Below are positions 1-5,298 of a stretch of DNA of 5,298 nucleotides, piece after piece (the stretch's first letter is position 1; each line of letters starts with the position of its first letter). The stretch comes from Flavobacteriales bacterium (GTDB lineage: Bacteria; Bacteroidota; Bacteroidia; Flavobacteriales_F; PHOS-HE28). Both the position numbers and the translations under genes were made by a program. The notes below the pieces were generated by a model. It made no database searches, had not been told where the DNA came from, and saw nothing but the letters and a program-made list of their open reading frames with translations. The stretch is from contig JAGQVR010000196.1 of assembly GCA_020437875.1 (NCBI GenBank), forward strand, positions 1 through 5,298. Direction: 5' to 3'.

Positions 1-1951
1 CAGGCACTCGCCTTTCTCCCGGTCTTCCCGACAAGACCCGCCTGAGAACCGAGCATCTCCTTCACCGCGGCGATGAGCGCCTTGTCGTCGAAGCCGCATT
101 CGGCATAAAGCTCGTTCTGCGTGCCGTGCTCGATCCAGCGGTCCGGGATGCCGAGGCGTTTCACCTGCGCGTGATAGCCATGATCCGCCATGAACTCGAG
201 CACCGCGCTGCCCATGCCGCCTTGGATGGCTCCATCCTCGATGGTGATGACCTGCTTGAACTTGCCGAAGACCTCGTGCAGGAGCAGTTCGTCGATCGGC
301 TTCGCGAAACGCATATCGTAGTGCGCCACGCTGTATCCTTCAGCTTGTAGTGCATCGATGCCTTTCGCAGCGATGTTGCCGATATGCCCGATGCTGAGCA
401 CGGCGATGTCATCGCCCGAACGCACCTTGCGACCTGTGCCGATCTTGATCTCCTTGAAGGGCGTCTTCCACTCGGTCATCACGCCTTCGCCACGCGGATA
501 TCGGATGCTGAAAGGTCCATGGTCCTTCAACTGGGCCGTGTACATCAGGTCGCGCAACTCCTCCTCGTTCATCGGCGCGCTCACGATCATGTTCGGGATG
601 CAGCGGAAGTAGGCGATGTCGAAGGCACCGTGGTGCGTGGGGCCATCGGCACCTGCCAGTCCGCCCGGTCCACGGCAAACCGCACGGCCAGGTTCTGCAG
701 CGCCACGTCATGCACCACCTGGTCGTAGGCCCGCTGCATGAAGGAGCTGTAGATGTTGCAGAAGGGCACCATGCCTTGCGTGGCCATGCCGGCACTGAAG
801 GTGACCGCATGCTGCTCGGCGATGCCCACATCGAAAGCGCGGTCGGGCATGGCCTTCATCATGATGTTCAAGGAGCAACCCGTTGGCATGGCGGGCGTGA
901 CACCGACGATGCGCGGGTTCTTCTCCGCCAGTTCCACGATGGTGTGGCCGAACACGTCCTGGTACTTGGGCGGTTGTGGGCTCTTGGGCACCACCTTGAT
1001 GATCTCGCCGGTCTCCTTGTTGAAGAGGCCCGGTGCATGCCACACGGTGGGGCTGCCCTCCTCGGCGGGTTTGTAGCCCTTGCCCTTCATGGTGATCGTG
1101 TGCAGGATCTTGGGGCCGGGGATGTCCTTGAGATCCTGTAGCACCTTCACCATGCGCTCCACATCGTGCCCGTCCACCGGACCGAAGTAGCGGAAGTTGA
1201 GGCTCTCGAAGAGGTTGCTCTGCTTCAACAGGGCGCTCTTCACGGCGTTCTCCACCTTCTGCGCGATGGACTGTGCATTGGGGCCGAACTTGCTGATCTT
1301 ACCCAGCAGGTTCCAGACCTCGTCCTTCACCTTGTTGTAGGTGTGGCTCGTGGTGATGTCGGTGAGGTACTCCTTCAAGGCACCGACGTTCGGGTCGATG
1401 CTCATGCAATTGTCGTTGAGCACCACGAGCATGTCAGTGTTGGCGCCGCCTGCATGGTTCAGGGCCTCGAAGGCCATGCCGGCGGTCATCGCCCCATCGC
1501 CGATGATGGCCACGCATTGCCGGTCGGTCTCGCCCTTCAGTTTACTGGCCACGGCCATGCCCAAGGCGCCGCCTATGCTGGTGCTGCTGTGGCCCACGCC
1601 GAAGGTGTCGTACTCGCTCTCGCTCCGCTTCGGGAATCCGCTGATCCCCTTGTGGATCCGGTTCGTGTGGAAGTTGTCCTTGCGGCCGGTGAGGATCTTG
1701 TGGCCGTACGCCTGGTGCCCCACGTCCCATACGAGCTGGTCGTAGGGGGTATTGAACACATAGTGCAGTGCCACCGTGAGTTCCACAACGCCCAGGCTGG
1801 CACCGAAATGGCCACCCTTCACGCTCACAACATCGATGATGAAGTCGCGCAGCTCATTGCAGACCTGGACGAGTTGATCCTCGGAAAGGTTCCGGAGGTC
1901 GGCCGGGGTCTGGATCCGATCGAGCAGGGGATAGGCCGGGCGGGTGGTCAT
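1..1951 (-). CDS. dxs: 1-deoxy-D-xylulose-5-phosphate synthase, split by a one-base frameshift
   Basis: DXS joins pyruvate and glyceraldehyde 3-phosphate to give DXP and CO2. It is the thiamine-diphosphate-dependent, cytosolic entry step of the MEP isoprenoid pathway. Numbered from the ATG at 1951, the N-terminal domain has GGHFGASLG (His48, matching E. coli His49), GDGAMTAG (151-158) and LNDN (to Asn181) for thiamine diphosphate. The pyrimidine-binding domain has GIAEQHAVTF with catalytic Glu379. The frame from the start codon is lost at codon 431 and stops at 587. Shifting one base there (659 to 3) continues the family sequence: GADGPTHHGAFD (Asp436, His440), RYPRG, and a transketolase C-terminal domain from about 510 to 630. 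The restored protein is about 650 residues, normal for the family. The last two bases of the window, read on this strand, are TG, so a TGA stop may fall on the edge. The open frame continues upstream to a GTG at 2113, but that 54-codon extension resembles nothing in DXS, whereas MTTRPAYPLL fits family N-termini. Identity is very sure; intactness is uncertain. Confidence 0.95.
660..666 (-). other. Frameshift site in dxs
   Basis: On the coding strand the sequence reads GAC CGG GCG GAC TGG, giving DRADW, where DXS proteins have DRAG followed by a small segment and GADG. One extra G in the GCGG run gives DRAGLAGADGPTHHG and keeps the frame open to the window edge. Equally, re-reading base 662 (a -1 slip) gives the same protein. 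No canonical X XXY YYZ slippery heptamer is in the zero frame, so programmed frameshifting is not well supported. A missing base in a short G run, by sequencing error or mutation, is the simpler reading. Confidence 0.9.
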
Positions 1952-1962
1952 CAGAGAATGAA

Positions 1963-1970
1963 CAAAAGTA
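1963..1970 (-). promoter_or_regulatory. Putative dxs promoter -7 box (TACTTTTG)
   Basis: TACTTTTG matches the TAnnTTTG -7 element of Bacteroidota housekeeping promoters at all six fixed positions. It lies in a locally AT-richer patch, 11 bases before the dxs ATG at 1951. I see no TTG-type -33 element at the usual 17-23 base distance. Transcription from this box would leave a 5' leader of only a few bases. The sequence match is direct; the promoter function is inferred. Confidence 0.5.
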
Positions 1971-1995
1971 ACGGGTTGGCGGTTCACCGAGGTTC

Positions 1996-2052
1996 TTATC
2001 CAAGAAGTCTCGAACGCGATGACCGCGCGGGTATTGTCGACGAATTGATCAT
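1996..2052 (-). CDS. Possible 18-codon leader ORF upstream of dxs
   Basis: An ATG at 2052 opens an 18-residue frame (MINSSTIPARSSRSRLLG) that ends at TAA 1998-1996, 44 bases before the dxs start and in a different frame. GGAGG (2062-2058) sits five bases before the ATG, a strong Shine-Dalgarno arrangement. None of the surrounding genes has one. The peptide resembles no family I know. It is Ser/Arg-rich and lacks a run of one amino acid that would suggest a classic attenuator. It could be a chance frame. If the dxs promoter box at 1970-1963 is the only one, this frame would be transcribed only as read-through from the CoA-transferase. Confidence 0.2.
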   Translation of the reverse strand: MINSSTIPARSSRSRLLG

Positions 2053-2115
2053 TTTGACCTCCAAGTGTCGGTTCGGCGTGATGAGTGGACCCAAGGCGAT
2101 CGTCCAACCCCACCC

Positions 2116-3390
2116 CTACTCGAACCGCTCCGTATAGGCCCGCTCGAGCTCCTCCCGGTGCTCAGGCGCGGCAATGGCGATCAGGGCCTTCGCGCGTTGT
2201 TGGAGGTTCTTACCATACAGATAGGCCACCCCATGTTCGGTGACCACGTAGTGCACGTGGGCCCGTGTGGTGACCACGCCGGCGCCGGGCTTCAGGAAGG
2301 GGACGATCTTGCTCGCACCCTTGCCGGTGGTGCTGCATAGCGCGATGATGGGCTTGCCGCCCTCGCTCAGGGCCGCACCGCGCATGAAGTCCATCTGGCC
2401 ACCGACCCCGCTGAACTGGTAGGTTCCGATGCTGTCCGCGCACACCTGGCCGGTGAGGTCCACCTCGATGGCACTGTTGATGGCGACGACTTTCGGATTC
2501 TCCCGGATCACCTTGCCGTCGTTGACATATTGCGCGTCGAGGAAGGAGAAGAAGGGATTATCGTCCACCAGGTCGTAGAGGCGACGCGTGCCGAAGGCGA
2601 AGGCGGTGGCCACCCTGCCGCGATGCTTCTTCTTGAATCTGTTCGTGATCACGCCGCGGTGCACCAGGTCGATGATCCCATTGGAGCACATCTCGGTGTG
2701 TATGCCGAGGTCCTTGTGCCCACCGAGCGCACCGAGGATGGCATCCGGAATGGCACCGATGCCCAACTGCAATGTGCTGCCGTCCTCGATCATGGCACTG
2801 ACGAGCTCGGCCACCCGATGCTCCTTGGGGCCGATGTGCGCCCCGTAGTCCACCTCAGGCAGGGGATCGGACACCTCGACGAGGGCGGCGAATCGGCTCA
2901 CGTGCACATGACCATCGCCGAGGGTACGTGGCATGTTCGGGTTCACCTGTGCGATGACCGTGCGGGCATTGCGGACCGCACTCCGGGCCACATCCACGCT
3001 TACTCCTAGGGAACAGAACCCGTGCTGGTCCGGTGGGGATACGTGCACCAAGGCCACGTCCAGCGGCAGGATGCCCCTCTCGAAAAGCCGGGGGATCTCG
3101 CTGAGGAAGATGGGCACATAATCCCCGCTGGGGCCGTCAACGGAGGAGCGCATGTTGGCCGATACGAACAGGGCGTTCAGGAAGAAAGGGCCCTGCACCT
3201 CGGGTCGGTCGAATCCCAGGTCGCCGAAGGTGCTGATGGCGGTGAGTTCCACATCATGCAGTTCGGCGTGGCGATCCAACAAGGCTCGGACAAGGCGGAC
3301 CGGCGTGGCGGCACTTCCGTGGATGAAGACGCGGTCGCCGCTCCGCACCAGGCGAGCGGCCTCTTCGGCGGACATCCAAGGAAGAGCCAT
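2116..3390 (-). CDS. Acetyl-CoA hydrolase/CoA-transferase family protein (4-hydroxybutyrate or acetate CoA-transferase type)
   Basis: Family members move CoA between acyl-CoAs and carboxylates such as acetate through a glutamyl-CoA thioester, in the cytosol. The 424-residue product fits the two-domain class of about 430 residues that includes 4-hydroxybutyrate and butyryl-CoA:acetate transferases, rather than the roughly 500-residue succinyl-CoA:acetate type. Seen in order: SGDRVFIHGSAATP (17-30), the GIGAIPDAILGAL loop (210-222), GIHTEMCSNGIIDLV (229-243) with the likely catalytic Glu233, SGVGGQMDFMRGA (327-339), and HYVVTEHGVAYLYGKNLQQRA (380-400, last residues of the C-terminal domain signature). 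I chose the ATG at 3390. The frame also opens at a GTG at 3426, but those 12 residues look non-coding and homologs begin a few residues before SAEEA. It is divergent from nuo and lies 164 bp upstream of dxs on the same strand, so it may read through into dxs. Substrate cannot be told from sequence; the family call is secure. Confidence 0.93.
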   Translation of the reverse strand: MALPWMSAEEAARLVRSGDRVFIHGSAATPVRLVRALLDRHAELHDVELTAISTFGDLGFDRPEVQGPFFLNALFVSANMRSSVDGPSGDYVPIFLSEIPRLFERGILPLDVALVHVSPPDQHGFCSLGVSVDVARSAVRNARTVIAQVNPNMPRTLGDGHVHVSRFAALVEVSDPLPEVDYGAHIGPKEHRVAELVSAMIEDGSTLQLGIGAIPDAILGALGGHKDLGIHTEMCSNGIIDLVHRGVITNRFKKKHRGRVATAFAFGTRRLYDLVDDNPFFSFLDAQYVNDGKVIRENPKVVAINSAIEVDLTGQVCADSIGTYQFSGVGGQMDFMRGAALSEGGKPIIALCSTTGKGASKIVPFLKPGAGVVTTRAHVHYVVTEHGVAYLYGKNLQQRAKALIAIAAPEHREELERAYTERFE

Positions 3391-3395
3391 GATGG

Positions 3396-3403
3396 CAAAG
3401 GTC
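3396..3403 (-). promoter_or_regulatory. Weak -7-like box before the CoA-transferase (GACCTTTG)
   Basis: GACCTTTG matches TAnnTTTG at five of six fixed positions and is followed by C, as is common for this element. It ends only five bases before the ATG at 3390, so a transcript from it would be leaderless or nearly so. No -33 element is evident. No better box is seen for this gene on the minus strand of the divergent gap. This is a tentative call. Confidence 0.25.
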
Positions 3404-3472
3404 GACCCTGCGCCACTCCGTTCCACCGTTCGAAGAACGACGACCGGGCAACTATTGCCGACGAACCTTCCC

Positions 3473-3510
3473 CCAAATGGGGTAGGGCACTACATTTGGC
3501 CACCCTACCC
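3473..3510. repeat. Two interleaved perfect inverted repeats in the nuo/CoA-transferase divergent gap
   Basis: CCAAATG (3473-3479) is the exact reverse complement of CATTTGG (3493-3499). GGGTAGGG (3480-3487) is the exact reverse complement of CCCTACCC (3503-3510). The arms lie in the order a, b, a', b', with no base between a and b, five between b and a', and three between a' and b'. The block overlaps the presumed nuoA -7 box at 3491-3498. As DNA this could be an operator. As RNA the order is that of a pseudoknot, though the zero-length first loop makes that fold strained. Confidence 0.6.
3491..3498 (+). promoter_or_regulatory. Putative nuo operon promoter -7 box (TACATTTG)
   Basis: TACATTTG matches the Bacteroidota TAnnTTTG element at all six fixed positions and ends 26 bases before the nuoA start. 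Initiation a few bases downstream would give a leader of about 20 bases. I do not see a TTG-type -33 element 17-23 bases upstream; the nearest TTG (3455-3457) is 33 bases away. The box lies inside the interleaved inverted repeats, so it could be subject to repression or activation there. Confidence 0.55.
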
Positions 3511-3524
3511 GACCCCAGCGCTCC

Positions 3525-3896
3525 GTGGAAGCCATTTCGACCCCCAACGATTACATCCCGGTCCTGATCCAGACGGCCATCGCCGTGGGCTTCGTGGGTT
3601 TCGCCCTCTCGGCGGCGGCATGGCTGGGCCCGAAGATCCACGGCAAGAAGAAGGACGAGAGCTTCGAGTGCGGCATCGAGCAGCACGGCAACGCGCGCAA
3701 GCCCTTCAGTGTGAAGTACCTTCTGATCGCCATCCTCTTCGTGCTCTTCGATGTGGAGGTGATCTTCCTCTACCCCTGGGCGGTGAACTTCAAGGCGCTC
3801 GGTGCGTTAGGCTTCGTGGAGATGGTGGTGTTCGTGATCTTCGTGATGGCGGGCCTCTATTACGTGCTACGGAAAGGTGTAATGAAGATCGAATGA
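3525..3896 (+). CDS. nuoA: NADH-quinone oxidoreductase subunit A
   Basis: NuoA is a small membrane subunit of complex I, near the junction of the peripheral arm and the quinone tunnel. The 123-residue product has three likely membrane segments: about 11-34, 65-87 and 96-115. Between the first two is the conserved loop ECGIEQHGNARKPFSVKY (48-65). The second helix has the signature LFDVEVIFLYPWAV (74-87). Asp76 and Glu78 correspond to the conserved acidic pair Asp79/Glu81 of E. coli NuoA. The start codon is GTG at 3525. No in-frame ATG exists near the N-terminus, and this start gives a normal-length N-terminus before the first helix. No Shine-Dalgarno sequence is seen, as usual for Bacteroidota. 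It is the first gene of the nuo operon and its TGA overlaps the nuoB ATG (ATGA). Confidence 0.96.
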   Translation: MEAISTPNDYIPVLIQTAIAVGFVGFALSAAAWLGPKIHGKKKDESFECGIEQHGNARKPFSVKYLLIAILFVLFDVEVIFLYPWAVNFKALGALGFVEMVVFVIFVMAGLYYVLRKGVMKIE

Positions 3897-4459
3897 GCGA
3901 ACAACGCGGCATCGAACGGCCCAAGCCGACGATCGTGAAGGCCCCGGAAGGGCACTCCGGAGAGGGCTTCTTCGCCACGCGGGTGGACCAGGCGATCGGT
4001 CTGGCCCGCGCCAACAGCCTGTGGCCCCTGCCCTTCGCCACGAGCTGTTGCGGTATCGAGTTCATGAGCACCATGAGCTCGCATTACGACCTCAGCCGCT
4101 TCGGCATGGAGCGTCTCAGCTTCAGCCCGCGCCAGAGCGACCTGCTCATGGTGATGGGCACCATCGCCAAGAAGATGGCCCCCGTCCTGCGCGACGTGTA
4201 CATGCAGATGGCCGAACCGAAGTGGGTGCTTAGCATGGGCGCCTGTGCCTGCACCGGTGGCATCTTCGACAGCTACAGCGTGCTGCAGGGCATCGACCGG
4301 GTGATACCGGTGGACGTCTACATCCCGGGCTGCCCGCCGCGTCCGGAGCAGGTCATCGACGGCATCCTGCGGATCCAGGAGCTCGCCAAGAACGAGAGCC
4401 TGCGCCGCCGCTACAGCAAGGAGTACCAGGACCTGTTGACCAAATACGCCATCGACTGA
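3893..4459 (+). CDS. nuoB: NADH-quinone oxidoreductase subunit B
   Basis: NuoB carries the terminal iron-sulfur cluster N2, which hands electrons to quinone at the base of the peripheral arm of complex I. The 188-residue product has the whole N2 ligand set: adjacent Cys52-Cys53 in ATSCCGIEFM, Cys118 in MGACACTGG, and Cys147 in PGCPPRP. The quinone-site segment after the first pair (SRFGMERLSFSPRQSDLL, 68-85) is intact, and DVYIPGCPPRPEQVIDGIL is the usual C-terminal signature. Residues 1-30 are a variable, hydrophilic N-terminus typical of the family. A further cysteine, Cys120, lies two residues after Cys118. The ATG overlaps the nuoA stop by four bases, and the stop codon overlaps the nuoC start by one base (TGATG), which points to translational coupling. 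Confidence 0.97.
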   Translation: MSEQRGIERPKPTIVKAPEGHSGEGFFATRVDQAIGLARANSLWPLPFATSCCGIEFMSTMSSHYDLSRFGMERLSFSPRQSDLLMVMGTIAKKMAPVLRDVYMQMAEPKWVLSMGACACTGGIFDSYSVLQGIDRVIPVDVYIPGCPPRPEQVIDGILRIQELAKNESLRRRYSKEYQDLLTKYAID

Positions 4460-4971
4460 TGCCGGGGTTCGCAGTGAAGGCCGAGCGCGATCAGCAGGTG
4501 AAGGACCGGGTCTCCGCCGCCTTCGGTGAGCGGATCACGGCCATCGAGCAGGAGCGCGACCTACTGTGCATCCATGTGAAGAAGGAGGCGCTGCATGATC
4601 TCCTGCGGAACCTGCGCGATGAGCACGGCTTCCACTTCCTCACCACCTGCTGCGGCATGCACTTCCCGGGCGAGTCGCAGGAGTTCGGACTGGTGTACCA
4701 CCTGCACGACATGCGGGCGGGTCATCGCATCCGCGTGAAGTCCCGCACGAGCGCCAACGACCTCGAGTTCCAGACCGCGACCGACCTGTGGCCCACGGCC
4801 AACTGGATGGAGCGCGAGGCCTGGGACTTCTTCGGGATCAAGTTCAAGGGACACCCCAACCTCAAGCGGATCCTGAACATGGACGACTTCCCCGCGTTCC
4901 CGATGCGCAAGGATTATCCCCTGGAGGATCCCACCCGCCAGGACAAGGACGACCGTTTCTTCGGAAGATGA
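4459..4971 (+). CDS. nuoC: NADH-quinone oxidoreductase subunit C (30 kDa-type)
   Basis: NuoC is a soluble structural subunit of the complex I peripheral arm that packs against NuoB and NuoD. The 170-residue product is a stand-alone NuoC and is not fused to NuoD as in E. coli. The family signature lies in the C-terminal half: WPTANWMEREAWDFFGIKF (111-129), then GHPNLKRIL (131-139) and MRKDYPLEDP (149-158). The N-terminal half is the less conserved alpha/beta domain, with a Cys64-Cys65 pair in TTCCGMHFPG that has no known role in this family. The ATG shares one base with the nuoB stop, and its own TGA overlaps the nuoD ATG (ATGA). No Shine-Dalgarno sequence is visible, so translation probably depends on coupling. 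Confidence 0.95.
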   Translation: MPGFAVKAERDQQVKDRVSAAFGERITAIEQERDLLCIHVKKEALHDLLRNLRDEHGFHFLTTCCGMHFPGESQEFGLVYHLHDMRAGHRIRVKSRTSANDLEFQTATDLWPTANWMEREAWDFFGIKFKGHPNLKRILNMDDFPAFPMRKDYPLEDPTRQDKDDRFFGR

Positions 4972-5298
4972 GCCAGCAACCACCCATCGATCACTGGTCC
5001 AGGGACCTGGTGGAAGGCCGGGACCTGAGCGAGCTCACCACGCTCAACCTGGGTCCCACACACCCCGCCACGCACGGCATCTTCCAGAACGTACTGACGA
5101 TGGACGGCGAGATCATCCTCGACGCTCAACAGACCATCGGCTACATCCACCGCGCCTTCGAGAAGATCGCCGAGCGCCGTCCGTTCTACCAGATCACCAC
5201 ACTGACGGACCGGATGAACTACTGCAGTGCCCCCATCAACAACATGGGCTGGCACATGACGGTGGAGAAGCTGCTCAACATCGAGCTGCCGCAGCGCG
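4968..5298 (+). CDS. nuoD: NADH-quinone oxidoreductase subunit D (5' part, runs off the window)
   Basis: NuoD (49 kDa-type) is related to the large subunit of NiFe hydrogenases and forms the quinone-binding cavity with NuoB. Only the first 110 codons of a roughly 400-residue protein are present. The start is the ATG at 4968, overlapping the nuoC stop. The family motif NLGPTHPATHG lies at 27-37, followed by IGYIHRAFEKIAE (57-69) and TTLTDRMNYCSAP (77-89). His36 and Tyr85 have the same 49-residue separation as the quinone-contacting His95 and Tyr144 of the Yarrowia lipolytica subunit, so the quinone site looks normal in this part. The frame is open to the right edge. The rest of the nuo operon is expected downstream. 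Confidence 0.96.
   Translation, partial: MSQQPPIDHWSRDLVEGRDLSELTTLNLGPTHPATHGIFQNVLTMDGEIILDAQQTIGYIHRAFEKIAERRPFYQITTLTDRMNYCSAPINNMGWHMTVEKLLNIELPQR

Noticed and set aside
126..728. Plus-strand open frames opposite the 3' part of dxs
   Set aside because: The minus strand here encodes the conserved DXS C-terminal half once the frameshift is corrected. The plus frames are shadows.
1952..2113. N-terminal extension of dxs to a GTG at 2113
   Set aside because: These 54 residues have no DXS similarity, the family N-terminus fits the ATG at 1951, and a promoter box lies inside the extension.
2041..2115. Terminator between the CoA-transferase and dxs
   Set aside because: The only stem I could find is a GGAC/GTCC pairing of four bases, with no T run. 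Read-through into dxs cannot be excluded.
1166..2137. Long plus-strand open frame (about 323 codons) opposite dxs
   Set aside because: It lies wholly antisense to well-conserved dxs coding sequence for most of its length and its translation is a low-complexity Val/His/Ala/Gly-rich product of high-GC complementary codons. No family motif is visible.
3447..3459. Small palindrome GGCAA-CTA-TTGCC in the divergent gap
   Set aside because: Five-base arms with a three-base spacer are expected about once by chance in a gap this size, and it does not coincide with a promoter element.
3471..3482. CCCC-AAAT-GGGG mini-hairpin as a terminator
   Set aside because: The stem is only four pairs, no T run follows on either strand, and it overlaps the better-supported interleaved repeats.
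3152..3892. In-frame open extension upstream of nuoB, seemingly giving a 435-residue protein
   Set aside because: It runs antisense through the CoA-transferase and out of frame through nuoA, with Arg/Pro/Gly-rich shadow sequence. The NuoB part begins properly at the ATG at 3893.
1..5298. tRNA or rRNA genes, CRISPR array, insertion sequence, phage or defence module
   Set aside because: No cloverleaf, regularly spaced repeat, transposase or terminal inverted repeat was seen. Nearly all of the window is covered by recognisable housekeeping genes.

Overview
The window looks like ordinary chromosome from a high-GC member of the Bacteroidota, probably Flavobacteriales-like. The GC content is clearly high by eye, roughly 60%. 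The assignment rests on the style of the DXS and Nuo proteins, on TAnnTTTG-type promoter boxes and on the near absence of Shine-Dalgarno sequences before the genes. The exact lineage is an inference.

Layout. The minus strand carries two genes, read right to left. First is an acetyl-CoA hydrolase/CoA-transferase family gene (3390 down to 2116). After a 164-bp gap comes dxs (1951 down to the window edge), the first enzyme of the MEP isoprenoid pathway. dxs is complete or lacks only its stop codon, but a single-base frameshift near 661 splits it between two catalytic regions. On the plus strand, starting at 3525, lie nuoA, nuoB, nuoC and the first 110 codons of nuoD. They are tightly overlapped (ATGA, TGATG, ATGA junctions) and form the start of a respiratory complex I operon that runs off the right edge.

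The genes do not form one pathway. DXS supplies isoprenoid precursors, which in such bacteria feed menaquinone and carotenoids. Complex I reduces menaquinone with NADH. The CoA-transferase handles acyl-CoA and acetate-type exchange. Any functional link is loose and inferred.

The most interesting non-coding part is the 134-bp divergent gap between the CoA-transferase and nuoA. It contains a TACATTTG promoter box and two perfect, interleaved inverted repeats (7 and 8 bp) around it. The gap before dxs holds a second promoter box very close to the start codon, and a small 18-codon frame with an unexpectedly good Shine-Dalgarno sequence. I found no RNA gene, mobile element, CRISPR array or clear terminator. 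I see no sign of a new multi-gene system here.
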